DNA from: Gammaproteobacteria bacterium
GTDB taxonomy: Bacteria > Pseudomonadota > Gammaproteobacteria > JAUZRS01
Assembly: GCA_030950195.1 (NCBI GenBank)
Contig: JAUZRS010000280.1
Location: 1 to 35,580 of the forward strand
Length of the DNA stretch: 35,580 nucleotides
Direction: 5' to 3'
This document shows positions 7,586 through 16,227 of this stretch, one piece after another. A program made the translations under genes and the position numbers. Positions within the stretch are counted from its first letter, which is position 1. Each line of letters starts with the position of its first letter. Under the pieces are notes generated by a model. That model did not search any database. It was given only the letters and a program-made list of their open reading frames with translations, and was not told the origin of the DNA.

Positions 7586-8851
7586 ATGACCCTGTTACTG
7601 ATCTACATCAGCTTGTTTCTACTGGCCTATTTTGGCCATCAGCTCATTAGCAACGTGCTCACTCACCCCGCTCAGCGCAATAACAAAACCGTCACCTTTG
7701 GCGATGAGAGCGCAGTCACACCCAACCGAGCGGCCTCGCTACTTTCCGTTGGCAGTTTGTTTCTGATCTGGGCTGCCTTTACCGGCTCCAGCCTCTCCCC
7801 CTTTCACGTTCCTGCCCCTTTTGTTGGCGAGACCAGTTTTCGCTACAGCGCCATCAATGCACAACAACAGATGGCCACAGCAACGGTCACTGTTCGAGTC
7901 GCCCCCTTTGCTCAGCGAGCAGAAAAACCAAACGTCAGCAACACCGCCAGCGGCTTTGCAAAAGACGACAGCGCCACCAGTAGCGCATGGCGTAATACAC
8001 TGATCCGCGCTCATCGCAACGATCACGGCGGCAAAGAAAAGGGCTATCGGATCACTCACATTGATGGCCAGAAAATTCAACCCGGCAAGGTCGTCAACGT
8101 AACCGATGGCACGGTCAGCATGACCCGCAAAGGCAGCCTAAATTTCACCCCCGACAAAGGCTGGCAGATGGAACCGATCTGGCTCCCAGCACCAGAAGCA
8201 GTTTTTAAACGCTTTATTGAAATCGCCAGTGAGGGTTATCAAAACATCAGCCTGTTTGAACACCTTGGCTGGTCGCTGCTGCGGGTTTTAGCCGGTTTTC
8301 TGCTCGGCTGTCTGGTGGGCATTCCACTCGGTTACGCCATGGGGTTGAACAGTTGGTTTCGCGGTTGGTTTGATCCCATTGTGGAGTTCATGCGTCCCGT
8401 GCCGCCTCTGGCGTTAATCCCGTTGATCATTATCTGGTTTGGCATTTGGGAGAGCGGCAAAATCAGTCTGCTCTTTTTGGCCGCGCTCTGGATCATGACC
8501 CTTGCGGCACGCTCGGGAGTCTCCAGTGTGAACATCGTCAAAATCCACGCCGCCTACTCACTCGGGGCTTCAAAGATACAAATTCTGCGGCATGTGATCA
8601 TCCCCAACTCCCTGCCTGAAATTTTTACCGGTGCTCGGGTGGCAATGGGAATCTGCTGGGGAACGGTGGTGGCCGCCGAGCTGGTGGCCGCCGAAAAAGG
8701 CGCGGGCAAAATGATCATTGCCGCCTCTAAATTTCAGCAGACCGACGTGGTCATGATGGGGATTATTTTAATCGGCATCATCGGTTACAGCATTGACCTA
8801 TTAATGCGCAAAGCAGAGAAAATTCTGGTGCCGTGGCGAGGCAAAGGTTAG
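7586..8851 (+). CDS. NitT/TauT-type ABC permease with inserted periplasmic beta-rich domain
   Basis: Membrane subunit of the importer. At 421 aa it is about 150 residues longer than ordinary TauC/SsuC permeases. The C-terminal half (about 205-421) is the usual BPD_transp_1 domain with five to six helices and the EAA loop YSLGASKIQILRHVIIPNSLP that contacts the ATPase. The extra part comprises an additional N-terminal helix (1-20), a second helix (50-68) and an insertion at about 70-200 predicted to be periplasmic. The insertion contains FVGETSFRYSA, MATATVTVRV and VTDGTVSMTRKGSLNFTP, which resemble halves of cadherin/VCBS-like Ig repeats. It may contact the binding protein or cell-surface ligand; this is inference. 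The permease call is strong, the insert assignment tentative. Confidence 0.88.
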   Translation: MTLLLIYISLFLLAYFGHQLISNVLTHPAQRNNKTVTFGDESAVTPNRAASLLSVGSLFLIWAAFTGSSLSPFHVPAPFVGETSFRYSAINAQQQMATATVTVRVAPFAQRAEKPNVSNTASGFAKDDSATSSAWRNTLIRAHRNDHGGKEKGYRITHIDGQKIQPGKVVNVTDGTVSMTRKGSLNFTPDKGWQMEPIWLPAPEAVFKRFIEIASEGYQNISLFEHLGWSLLRVLAGFLLGCLVGIPLGYAMGLNSWFRGWFDPIVEFMRPVPPLALIPLIIIWFGIWESGKISLLFLAALWIMTLAARSGVSSVNIVKIHAAYSLGASKIQILRHVIIPNSLPEIFTGARVAMGICWGTVVAAELVAAEKGAGKMIIAASKFQQTDVVMMGIILIGIIGYSIDLLMRKAEKILVPWRGKG

Positions 8852-8875
8852 ACCGGCCTATACAATCCATCAGCG

Positions 8876-9841
8876 TCAATGACGCTGAAAAAACCGCCAA
8901 GCTTCAGCGGCTCCTTCCATGTCCTTATTCTGTTTTCCCAACAGTGCTCTCTGTATCCATTTAGGGACTTCATGCTTTATAGAAGGGCTCACATGACCTG
9001 CCCCTTTCAGCGCATAAAACCAGACCTCCTCACCCGCTTTGCTCGCTGGATAAAGACGTTTAACCACTCGACTGTCATCGTTCTTATTGAGATCCGGCAG
9101 TGATACTCTCTCACCTAAATCACGCTTAACTTTGTTCACCTTTAACCAATACTCAAGCGTGGCCTCGGCAGAGAGCACACGTCCACCACCGCCTTTTACC
9201 TCACCCCCCGCCCAAGGCATCAAAGGGTCTTGAGTGGCGTTAACTATCATGATTGGCACCGCTTGCGTCGCCTGCAGGCACTCTCCTTTCGCTGCCCCGT
9301 TGGCAATAAACACCGCCACGGCGGCAAACGCATCAGGCAGCTCTGTGGCCAAACGATAACTCATCAAACCGCCATTGGAAGCACCGCTGAGGTAAATTCG
9401 CTGAACGTTGATGGACAGGTGATTTTGACTCCAAATCAACAATTTTTTGATAAAACCGACATCATCCGCATCTGAAGCCATGCCTTTTTTAAGCGCAATG
9501 CGACAATCATTCCAGTTGCGTGAACCTCCCCGTGCTTTTTGCGTACGCGCATTAACACCGTTGGGTACCATCAAGATGAATTTTTCATCTTCCGCCAACA
9601 GCGGCCACTCTTTGCTGCCACCAGAAAAACGCCGGAACAGCTTATCCATGTTTCTTTTGCCGCCGTGCAGCAAAATCACCAGAGGCGCAGAGTCAGGTAG
9701 GTCTTTAGGCAAATAGTATCGAAACTGGCGCTGCAAGCCGTCGTGTTGCACTACGCCGTTAAACCAGCCATGCGTTTCACTGGCAAAGGAAAAAGACACC
9801 AAAGAGAGGTATAAAAAAACCAATAAAAAAATGCGAAACAT
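8876..9841 (-). CDS. Secreted PHB-depolymerase/LpqC-type esterase
   Basis: 321-aa alpha/beta-hydrolase with an N-terminal signal peptide (MFRIFLLVFLYLSLVSFSFAS). Family landmarks are the oxyanion-hole region LVILLHGGKRNMD, the nucleophile elbow SGASNGG (serine in GxSxG-like GASNG), an acid-residue candidate in TQDPLMPWAGG and the catalytic histidine in GAGHVSP. This matches the poly(3-hydroxybutyrate) depolymerase / LpqC / feruloyl-esterase group, exported to the periplasm or outside; the substrate is not determinable. The start is 2 bases after the stop of the upstream methyltransferase gene, so the two are probably co-transcribed. A perfect inverted repeat (TCAGCGTCA/TGACGCTGA) overlaps its stop codon but has no T-run. 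Confidence 0.85.
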   Translation of the reverse strand: MFRIFLLVFLYLSLVSFSFASETHGWFNGVVQHDGLQRQFRYYLPKDLPDSAPLVILLHGGKRNMDKLFRRFSGGSKEWPLLAEDEKFILMVPNGVNARTQKARGGSRNWNDCRIALKKGMASDADDVGFIKKLLIWSQNHLSINVQRIYLSGASNGGLMSYRLATELPDAFAAVAVFIANGAAKGECLQATQAVPIMIVNATQDPLMPWAGGEVKGGGGRVLSAEATLEYWLKVNKVKRDLGERVSLPDLNKNDDSRVVKRLYPASKAGEEVWFYALKGAGHVSPSIKHEVPKWIQRALLGKQNKDMEGAAEAWRFFQRH

Positions 9842-9843
9842 AC

Positions 9844-11112
9844 CTAAAAAAGCGCCATCTGGGCATTCAAATTAGCCATCCGCTTTGTTGCAGAAAGCGC
9901 CCTGTTATCTTCAATGCTGTTCAACAGAGCAATCATGCGTCTGCCCATCGCATGAGCTAAATTAACCGGCACCGCATTGCCAATCTGTTTGTATTGGCTG
10001 CTCACCGACCCCACAAATTGCCAATCATCTGAAAAGGTTTGAATCCGCGCATACTCTCTCACAGTCAAGGGTCGGGTCTCTTCGGGGTGACAACGCTCGG
10101 TCTGTTTTTGCGCGGGTGCGCAGGTCAGGGTCAAACTGGGGCTGTCATAGGAGAGTCGTCGAGCCATGCCTGTTTTGCCGCCACCTAAAAAATAGCTCTT
10201 TTGCATGTACTCTCTCTGCACCTCATCAGGAAGATCAACCCAGCAGCCTCCTGGCGGAACCATATCCAATATCTCTTTTTTTCTTTTAGGGTAAACCTGC
10301 CCCTGAGAATCGGGACAATCGGAATCGTACAGAGCGCCTTTTTTCAACGCATCTCTGAGCGTTAACACCTTAGAATAAGGCTCAGGCCAACTGAATTCAG
10401 CGTGTTCAAACAGATCATTGCGAATACAGACTAAAAACAACCGCTCTCTTTTTTGCGGCACTTGATAAAAAATAGCCTTCAAGACCTTTGGCTCAATCAA
10501 GGTGTAACCAATATCTTCAATCACCGCTTTAATCGCTGCCAGAGTTTTACCGCCATCATGGTTTAATAAACCACGAACATTTTCACCCAGAAAAACCTTC
10601 GGCCTGACCTCTTTGATTGCTCTGGCAAACTCAAAAAACAGCGTCCCCCGCGCATCTTCAAACCCCATCTTATTGCCTGCGTAAGAAAAAGCTTGGCAAG
10701 GAAAACCACCGGATAAAAAATCCACATCTTTGTAGGTGCTAAAATCAATACGGCTAATATCAGCCTCAATTACGTTCCAATCAGGACGATTTTCTCGCAA
10801 TGTTTTACACGCATCCTTATCAATCTCATTCAGCGCCACTGCATCAAATCCCGCACGCTCTAAACCGATGGCCAAGCCACCCGCTCCGGCAAACAACTCA
10901 ATCGAACGATACGCTCTGATCGGCTTAACCTTTATTTCTTCACTCCATTTTGATTGAAGAAGAGCTTGAATTTGCGGAAACTCGGACAAACTTTTTAAAG
11001 CGTACTTGCCATTTTTTAGCGGCTTAATCTTGCCCTTTTTTTTCCAGCTCTCGACGGTACGCTTAGAGACAGACATGATATCTGCCAATACTTCTTCTGA
11101 AATCATCGCCAC
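9844..11112 (-). CDS. C5-cytosine DNA methyltransferase with N-terminal HTH, no partner nuclease nearby
   Basis: Transfers methyl from S-adenosylmethionine to cytosine C5 in DNA. Motif I is SIELFAGAGGLAIGLE, motif IV GGFPCQAFSYAG holds the catalytic Cys, motif VI is GENVRG, motif VIII QKRERLFLV and motif X QIGNAVPV. The target-recognition region lies before SLTLTC. The first 50 residues form a helix-turn-helix-like segment (LADIMSVSKRTVESWKKKGKI), reminiscent of methyltransferases that autoregulate. Start choice: GTG at 11112 overlaps the polA stop as TAGTG and has GGAAGAGG 7 bases upstream. Alternatives are TTG 11130 (track) and ATG 11106. No restriction gene adjoins it; the downstream gene is an esterase. 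Probably horizontally acquired and solitary. Recognition site unknown. Confidence 0.92.
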   Translation of the reverse strand: MAMISEEVLADIMSVSKRTVESWKKKGKIKPLKNGKYALKSLSEFPQIQALLQSKWSEEIKVKPIRAYRSIELFAGAGGLAIGLERAGFDAVALNEIDKDACKTLRENRPDWNVIEADISRIDFSTYKDVDFLSGGFPCQAFSYAGNKMGFEDARGTLFFEFARAIKEVRPKVFLGENVRGLLNHDGGKTLAAIKAVIEDIGYTLIEPKVLKAIFYQVPQKRERLFLVCIRNDLFEHAEFSWPEPYSKVLTLRDALKKGALYDSDCPDSQGQVYPKRKKEILDMVPPGGCWVDLPDEVQREYMQKSYFLGGGKTGMARRLSYDSPSLTLTCAPAQKQTERCHPEETRPLTVREYARIQTFSDDWQFVGSVSSQYKQIGNAVPVNLAHAMGRRMIALLNSIEDNRALSATKRMANLNAQMALF

Positions 11113-13811
11113 TAATGCGCCTCTTCCCAATTCGCCCCCACACCCAGATCCACCACCAACGGCACCGCCAGTTGCGCTGCTGATTCCATCAGCTTCGTGA
11201 CCTTCTTCTGCACCGTGATCAGCTCCTCCTGAGGCACTTCAAACACCAGTTCATCGTGTACCTGCATGATGATCCGGCTCTGTAGATCAGAGCCTTGCAA
11301 CCACGAATCCACCGCAATCATGGCCCGCTTGATGATGTCCGCTGCCGTGCCTTGCATCGGCGCGTTGATCGCCGTGCGTTCGGCGTATTGGCGACGCTGA
11401 GCGTTGCGGGCGTTGATCTCCGGCAGATAGAGACGACGACCAAAGACCGTCTCCACATAACCGTTCGCGCGCGCAAATTCGCGGGTCTGCTCCATATACG
11501 CTTTCACTCCAGGATAACGTTCAAAATAGAGATCCACATACTCCTGCGCCTGCCTGCGAGGAACACTCAACTGCTTGGCCAAACCAAAAGCCGACATGCC
11601 GTAAATCAGACCAAAATTGATCGCCTTGGCAGCACGGCGCTGATCGTTGCTAACAGACTCCCGCGCCACAGCAAACACCTCGGCAGCAGTGGCTTTATGC
11701 ACATCTTCACCGTTAGCAAAGGCGCTCAGCAGCCCTTCATCAGCGGAGAGGTGCGCCATAATCCGCAGTTCTACCTGCGAATAATCGGCAGCTAAAATCA
11801 CCCCACCCTCCGCAGCCACAAAAGCCTGCCGAATGCGCCGCCCTTCCTGCGTCCGCACAGGAATGTTCTGTAAATTTGGATCAGAGGAAGAGAGCCTGCC
11901 GGTGGCAGTAACCGCTTGATGATAAGAGGTGTGGATGCGCCCATCCACATCGCTCACCTGCTCAGGCAGCCGATCCAAATAGGTGTTTTTTAATTTACTC
12001 AGCGAACGATGTTCTAAAATCAATTTGGGCAGCGGGTAGTCCAGCGCCAACTGCTCCAATACATCCTCAGCAGTGGAGGGCTGACCTTTAGGAGTTTTGC
12101 GAATCACCGGCAGTTTTAACTGCTCAAAAAAAATCGCTTGAATCTGCTTCGGTGAGTTGAGATTAAATTCCTGATCCGCCTCTTGATAAGCCGCCTCTTG
12201 CAAACTCTGTAAGCGCGCCTCCAACTCGCGGCTCTGTTCGTGAAGCAGTTCACAATCCACCTTTACCCCTGTGCGTTCGATGCGCGACAGCACCGTTAAT
12301 AAGGGCAATTCCGTCTGTTGGTAGAGTCTTTTTTGCGCGGGCAACTCGTCCAGTTGTGGCCAAAAAATCTGATGCAGAGCCAGCGTGACATCTGCATCTT
12401 CAGCGGCATAAGGAGCGGCCACCTCTATCTCAATCTGATCAAAGGTGAGCTGCTTTTTGCCTTTGCCTGCGACATCCTCAAAAGAGGTGGTGCTGACCTT
12501 GAGGTATTTTTTCGCCAAGCTGTCCATATCGTGCCGCCCAACGGAATCGAGCAGATAGGATTGCAACATGGTGTCGTGTTCGATGCCCCGCAATTCGATG
12601 CCGTGATTTAACAGCACACTGCGGTCGTATTTGAGGTTCTGACCGACCTTTTTCAGCTCTGGATTCTCCAGCAGTGGCTTGAGCTGCGCCAACACCGCCT
12701 CTCGATCCAACTGCTCTGGCGCACCCAGATAACGATGTGCCAAAGGCAGATAGGCCGCTTCGTCCCTTTTCAGCGCAAAGGAGACCCCCACCACCTCGGC
12801 CTGCATAATATCGAGACTGGTGGTTTCGCTGTCAAAGGCAAACAGTTCGGCGTGTTGAAGACGGTGCAGCCACTGATCCAACTCAGCTTGGGTCAAAATA
12901 AGCTGATAATTTTTTTCCACCACAGGCTCAGAAACACTCTCCTCTGCCCCTCCTTCTTGCAACTGTGCCAACCAGGTTTTGAATTGCAAACGCTCATAGA
13001 GCGCCATCAAAGCCTCATGATCCGGCTCACGCACCTGTAGATCTTGCGGTCCTTCGGGCAGCTGCAGATCCAATTTAATCGTCGTCAGGGTGTGAGAGAG
13101 TTGCAACTGTTCGAGGTTGTCACGCAGCCGTTCGCCGATTTTGCCCTTAATTTTATCGGCGTTGGCAATGAGGTTGGTCACGCTGTCGTAGGCAGCCAAC
13201 CATTTTTGCGCGGTCTTTGCTCCACAACCCGGCACTCCGGGAATGTTGTCGGCGCTGTCGCCCATCAGTGCCAAGTAGTCAATGATCTGATCGGGACGCA
13301 CGCCGAACTTTTCCACCACCCCCGCCGGATCTAAAACCGTATCGGTCATGGTGTTGATCAAGGTGATGTTGTCGTCCACCAACTGCGCCATGTCTTTGTC
13401 GCCAGTGGAGATCAAGACCGCCATCCCCTCTTTGGCGGCCTGTTTGGCCAACGTGCCGATCACATCGTCTGCTTCCACGCCTGACTCCATCAGCAGTGGC
13501 AGCCCCAGCGCCCGCACCGCTTGGTGCAGCGGTTCGATCTGCATCTGCAATTCGTCGGGCATCGGGGGGCGATGGGATTTGTACTCGGCATAAAGATCAT
13601 CGCGAAAAGTTTTGCCTTTGGCATCAAACACCACCGCCAAATGCGTCGGTTGGTGTTCTTCCAGCAGTTTTTTCAGCATGTTTAGCACACCGTAAACCGC
13701 GCCGGTGGGTTCGCCCAGTTCGTTACGCAAGTCAGCACGCGACATGGCAAAAAAAGCACGGTAAAGATAGGACGAACCGTCCACCAAAATGAGGGGGCTG
13801 TTTTGCGCCAT
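11112..13811 (-). CDS. polA: DNA polymerase I
   Basis: About 899 aa, full length, with three domains. The 5'-3' exonuclease is at 1-290 ([33 protein letters not shown]). The 3'-5' exonuclease is near 315-500 ([11 protein letters not shown] with the metal-binding D and E, and a later YAAEDADVT), apparently active. The polymerase has motif [19 protein letters not shown], motif [20 protein letters not shown] and motif [12 protein letters not shown]. It fills gaps after repair and removes RNA primers. The track start (13856) is too early; ATG at 13811 has GGAG 7 bases upstream and the expected [15 protein letters not shown]. Its TAG stop overlaps the GTG of the methyltransferase gene, an unusual partner for polA. 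Confidence 0.97.
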   Translation of the reverse strand: MAQNSPLILVDGSSYLYRAFFAMSRADLRNELGEPTGAVYGVLNMLKKLLEEHQPTHLAVVFDAKGKTFRDDLYAEYKSHRPPMPDELQMQIEPLHQAVRALGLPLLMESGVEADDVIGTLAKQAAKEGMAVLISTGDKDMAQLVDDNITLINTMTDTVLDPAGVVEKFGVRPDQIIDYLALMGDSADNIPGVPGCGAKTAQKWLAAYDSVTNLIANADKIKGKIGERLRDNLEQLQLSHTLTTIKLDLQLPEGPQDLQVREPDHEALMALYERLQFKTWLAQLQEGGAEESVSEPVVEKNYQLILTQAELDQWLHRLQHAELFAFDSETTSLDIMQAEVVGVSFALKRDEAAYLPLAHRYLGAPEQLDREAVLAQLKPLLENPELKKVGQNLKYDRSVLLNHGIELRGIEHDTMLQSYLLDSVGRHDMDSLAKKYLKVSTTSFEDVAGKGKKQLTFDQIEIEVAAPYAAEDADVTLALHQIFWPQLDELPAQKRLYQQTELPLLTVLSRIERTGVKVDCELLHEQSRELEARLQSLQEAAYQEADQEFNLNSPKQIQAIFFEQLKLPVIRKTPKGQPSTAEDVLEQLALDYPLPKLILEHRSLSKLKNTYLDRLPEQVSDVDGRIHTSYHQAVTATGRLSSSDPNLQNIPVRTQEGRRIRQAFVAAEGGVILAADYSQVELRIMAHLSADEGLLSAFANGEDVHKATAAEVFAVARESVSNDQRRAAKAINFGLIYGMSAFGLAKQLSVPRRQAQEYVDLYFERYPGVKAYMEQTREFARANGYVETVFGRRLYLPEINARNAQRRQYAERTAINAPMQGTAADIIKRAMIAVDSWLQGSDLQSRIIMQVHDELVFEVPQEELITVQKKVTKLMESAAQLAVPLVVDLGVGANWEEAH

Positions 13812-13876
13812 GATCTGGCTCCAAGGGTCAAGAAAGAGGGGCGGAGAGTGTAACAAAAACGTCCTGTGTTAGAGGA

Positions 13877-14257
13877 TCATTCACTGGCCACGTTTGCCAA
13901 ATCGTAGACCACAATTTTGCGAATCAAGGGCCGAATCACATCGTGTACCGTCGAGGTATGCAGAGGGTGTTTTAAATAGCCATCCAGCGCCGCCCGATGT
14001 TGAAACGTCAAAGAGATGGCCAGATCAAAAGAGTCATCCACAATGGCGCGTTCACTCGGCTCAGCACGGCTGATGCTCACTTTCTGCACACTGGGAATAC
14101 GAGCAAAGGAGCGCGATGCGGTACTGATCGCCGTGATCGCTTCGGCATCATTCGGTTTTTTTAACCAGAGAAAGACCAGATGGGTCAGCTCTGAGGCCAT
14201 GCTATTAAACGGTAAGATGAGAAGAGAGCACAACAGAACTCTGATTATTTGCTTCAT
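13877..14257 (-). CDS. Exported Dabb (stress-responsive A/B barrel) domain protein
   Basis: Small protein of about 126 aa with a signal peptide (MKQIIRVLLCSLLILPFNSMAS) followed by a single ferredoxin-like dimeric alpha/beta-barrel domain. It shows ELTHLVFLWLKK, the mid-domain DDSFDLAISLTFQHRAALDGYLKHP and the C-terminal VHDVIRPLIRKIVVYD, the pattern of Dabb (Pfam Stress-response A/B barrel) proteins. The biochemical role is unknown. A TTG at 14263 is an alternative start with GAGG 4 bases upstream; the ATG at 14257 has GAGG 10 bases upstream. It lies upstream of polA on the same strand, 65 bases apart, and diverges from moaC. Confidence 0.8.
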   Translation of the reverse strand: MKQIIRVLLCSLLILPFNSMASELTHLVFLWLKKPNDAEAITAISTASRSFARIPSVQKVSISRAEPSERAIVDDSFDLAISLTFQHRAALDGYLKHPLHTSTVHDVIRPLIRKIVVYDLANVASE

Positions 14258-14283
14258 ATTCAATCGGCCTCATAAACATTGAC

Positions 14284-14312
14284 TTGATAACGGGACAATT
14301 AGACCATAAAAC
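14284..14312 (+). promoter_or_regulatory. Putative sigma70-type promoter of moaC
   Basis: TTGATA (14284-14289) and TAAAAC (14307-14312) are separated by 17 bases, about 36 bases before the moaC ATG, in the gap between divergent genes. The -10 match is moderate (4 of 6). AAGGA lies 9 bases before the ATG. Confidence 0.35.
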
Positions 14313-14348
14313 AGAGAGTAGATCTTTTATTAAAAAGGAATTAAAACC

Positions 14349-14840
14349 ATGTCAAAACTGACTCATTTTAACAACGACGGCCAAGCTCACATGGTCAATG
14401 TCGGTGAAAAAAGCATCACCCATCGCATCGCCGTTGCCGGTGGCGAGATTCAGATGCAAGCAGAAACCCTAAATCTGATCCTTTCCGGCAGCCATAAAAA
14501 AGGCGACGTACTGGGCATCGCGCGCATCGCAGGCATTATGGCCTCGAAAAAAACCTCCGAGCTGATCCCCCTCTGCCATCCCATCAGCCTGACCCGCGTT
14601 GAGGTGGATTTTCTGCCCGACACCGAACGCAACACCATATCCTGTGCGGCACGCACTGAGGTTTTAGAGCGCACTGGGGTGGAGATGGAGGCCTTGATCG
14701 CAGTGCAGGTCGCCTTGGCCACCATCTACGATATGTGCAAAGCGGTGGATCGTGGCATGGTGATCGGTCAAGTGCGTCTGTTGGAGAAACGCGGCGGGAA
14801 GTCGGGGGATTATTTGGCCGATCAGAGTGACAAAAACTAA
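14349..14840 (+). CDS. moaC: Cyclic pyranopterin monophosphate synthase
   Basis: Acts after the radical-SAM enzyme MoaA in molybdenum cofactor synthesis, converting 3',8-cyclo-dihydro-GTP to cyclic pyranopterin monophosphate in the cytosol. At 163 aa it is full length. Diagnostic segments are [18 protein letters not shown], the [27 protein letters not shown] stretch with catalytic residues, the [13 protein letters not shown] helix, and the closing [26 protein letters not shown]. No other moa genes are in the window. Its last codons overlap the track start of the next ORF, but the antitoxin's own start is 67 bases downstream. Confidence 0.97.
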   Translation: MSKLTHFNNDGQAHMVNVGEKSITHRIAVAGGEIQMQAETLNLILSGSHKKGDVLGIARIAGIMASKKTSELIPLCHPISLTRVEVDFLPDTERNTISCAARTEVLERTGVEMEALIAVQVALATIYDMCKAVDRGMVIGQVRLLEKRGGKSGDYLADQSDKN

Positions 14841-14866
14841 ACCACAACATACCGACCATCAAATGA

Positions 14867-14881
14867 GGTTATGCTATAACC
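14867..14881. promoter_or_regulatory. Palindrome upstream of the antitoxin, possible autoregulatory operator
   Basis: A perfect 6+3+6 inverted repeat, GGTTAT-GCT-ATAACC, lies 26 bases before the antitoxin ATG and contains -10-like TATAAC. RelB/RHH antitoxins usually repress their own operon by binding such palindromes. The palindrome is seen; its role is inference. Confidence 0.4.
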
Positions 14882-14907
14882 CTATAAACAGCCTCTGGAG
14901 CGACATT

Positions 14908-15120
14908 ATGTTAGCCCTTCATCTACCTGCTGACATTGAACAACGGTTAAACACGCTGGCAGAAAAAACCGGACGCAGCACAACATCATATGCCCAAGAA
15001 GCCATTGAACTGCATCTCACCGATTTAGAAGATGCTTCTATGGCAACGGATCGCCTCGCTACAACAAGCAAACGCTGGACTCAAGCAGAACTGGAAGCCG
15101 GTGTTGATCTGGAAAGTTGA
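14908..15120 (+). CDS. RelB/DinJ-type (ribbon-helix-helix) antitoxin
   Basis: 70-aa protein MLALHLPADIEQRLNTLAEK..., with the TGRSTTSYAQEAIELHLTDLED segment typical of ribbon-helix-helix antitoxins of the RelB/StbD-like type. It should bind DNA as a dimer through the N-terminal strand and neutralise its toxin with the C-terminal tail. The track ORF begins 27 codons too early; ATG at 14908 has GGAG 7 bases upstream and matches family starts. The C-terminus (RWTQAELEAGVDLES) is intact up to its TGA stop. The partner toxin frame overlaps its 3' end but is broken (see next entry). A palindrome upstream suggests autoregulation. Confidence 0.82.
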   Translation: MLALHLPADIEQRLNTLAEKTGRSTTSYAQEAIELHLTDLEDASMATDRLATTSKRWTQAELEAGVDLES

Positions 15121-15412
15121 ATGAGATGAACGTGCTCGACGTGAACTGCGTCGTCTGGACAAATCAACCCAACGCCATATTCTGAATTATTTTTCTAAGC
15201 GTATCTGCACAGCCGAAGACCCCAAACGTTTTGGCCGTGCGCTGCGTTATGAACGACAAGGTTTATGGCGTTATCGCATTGGTGATTATCGCGCCATTTG
15301 CCATATTGAAAACAACCGCCTTGTCGTACTTGTTTTGGGTGTCGGGCATCGACGCCAAGTTTATCAAAATATAGGCTGGTTGCCTCACCGTACAATCTCT
15401 TCAACTGCATAA
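15101..15412 (+). pseudogene. RelE/ParE-superfamily toxin, interrupted by an in-frame TGA
   Basis: Not in the ORF track. Reading from GTG 15101 (or TTG 15104, preceded by GGAAG) gives LIWKVE, then TGA at 15122-15124, then DERARRELRRLDKSTQRHIL, FGRALRYERQGLWRYRIGDYR, and AICHIENNRLVVLVLGVGHRRQVY. This is a complete RelE mRNA-interferase sequence on both sides of a single stop. Family members normally have an aromatic residue, often Trp, at that position (VEWDERA), so TGG to TGA is the simplest explanation. No usable start codon follows the stop near the N-terminus. The frame extends about 14 residues past the usual VGHRRxVY end and overlaps the convergent HNH gene by 28 bases. The pseudogene call depends on the base being correct. 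Confidence 0.8.
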
Positions 15413-16224
15413 TAACAGTAAATATCCTCAACACTGTTGCCCAATAAATCCAACACCTCCGATCTATTTGAAATTAAGCGACCGATGATTTTCTTTACCT
15501 TCGGTTTTTCTGCATGATGAATCGCACGATGACAGTGAGGACATAAACAATAAATATTGCTCAAGGTATCCAAAGAAGTACTCACCTTTTTTTGCATCGA
15601 CATCGGTATCAAGTGATGCGCTTCCAAATATGGCTTTTTAGTAGAGTGTGAAACAAATAGCCTGTGGCTGGTATCGTACTCACATTGATAATTTGACTGT
15701 TCCATTCGTCTTAATGCCTTGCGACGATCTCTAGTAAACTGGTCACGTGCTTTTAATTTGGTAATCTTAACCTCATCCAAGGCTTGCAATCCATCCTGAT
15801 ACTCAGCTTCACTCTGATCGTAAATCAAGATTTGGTTTTCACTACGCCAAATCGCTTCACTCATTGAGCCTATCCACATCACACCCTGTTTTTCAAACAG
15901 AAACCAAACATCTCCCGCTTCAGGTTTAAACCCTGCGCGTGCTGAAATATACAATCTTAACTCCGCTTTTTCTGGTTTAGGGTAAACCAAATTAAGGTCT
16001 ATATTTTTTCCATCAGGATAGTGTTTAAAGCGCTTTTTTGCCTTAGCTGGATTTGATTTAACATTCCCTATCTGAATATTTGTTTGGCCAAAAAACACAA
16101 GCAAAAGATCTGATTCCGCATCTGTAATGGTGATTTGTGAATCATAATTTTCTCTCTGCGTAACAATAGAGTACGCTCCACTTTCAGAATCAAATTTTAC
16201 CTTCTGACTCTCACCAAACTTCAT
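15385..16224 (-). CDS. HNH endonuclease, probable type II restriction enzyme
   Basis: 279 aa. The C-terminal third holds an HNH (beta-beta-alpha-metal) nuclease motif: EAHHLIPMS near residues 201-209, N223 in LSNIYCLCPHCHRAIHH, and a C228/C231 zinc-type pair. C181 (YQCEYD) may be a third ligand. The N-terminal 160 residues are not recognised and may bind DNA; EAGDVWFLFEKQGVMWIG is a distinctive segment. It lies 3 bases downstream of a C5-cytosine methyltransferase gene in the same operon, which makes restriction the likeliest role. A methylation-dependent nuclease is the alternative. It appears AT-rich compared with flanking housekeeping genes. HNH call strong, R-M role inferred from context. 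Confidence 0.82.
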   Translation of the reverse strand: MKFGESQKVKFDSESGAYSIVTQRENYDSQITITDAESDLLLVFFGQTNIQIGNVKSNPAKAKKRFKHYPDGKNIDLNLVYPKPEKAELRLYISARAGFKPEAGDVWFLFEKQGVMWIGSMSEAIWRSENQILIYDQSEAEYQDGLQALDEVKITKLKARDQFTRDRRKALRRMEQSNYQCEYDTSHRLFVSHSTKKPYLEAHHLIPMSMQKKVSTSLDTLSNIYCLCPHCHRAIHHAEKPKVKKIIGRLISNRSEVLDLLGNSVEDIYCYYAVEEIVR

Positions 16225-16227
16225 CAG

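Noticed and set aside
8870-8890. Intrinsic terminator at TCAGCGTCA/TGACGCTGA between the importer and esterase genes
   Set aside because: The palindrome is followed by A residues on plus and has no T-run after it on minus, so it does not fit either transcript.
11295-11795. 166-aa plus-strand ORF inside polA
   Set aside because: Antisense shadow of the polymerase domain coding region.
15122-15124. TGA read as tryptophan (alternative genetic code) in the RelE-like frame
   Set aside because: TGA is used as a stop here, e.g. by the antitoxin two bases earlier, and many Trp codons in the window are TGG.
15195-15434. 79-aa minus-strand ORF over the toxin remnant
   Set aside because: It is the antisense of the RelE-like frame; the plus-strand translation is clearly the homologous one.
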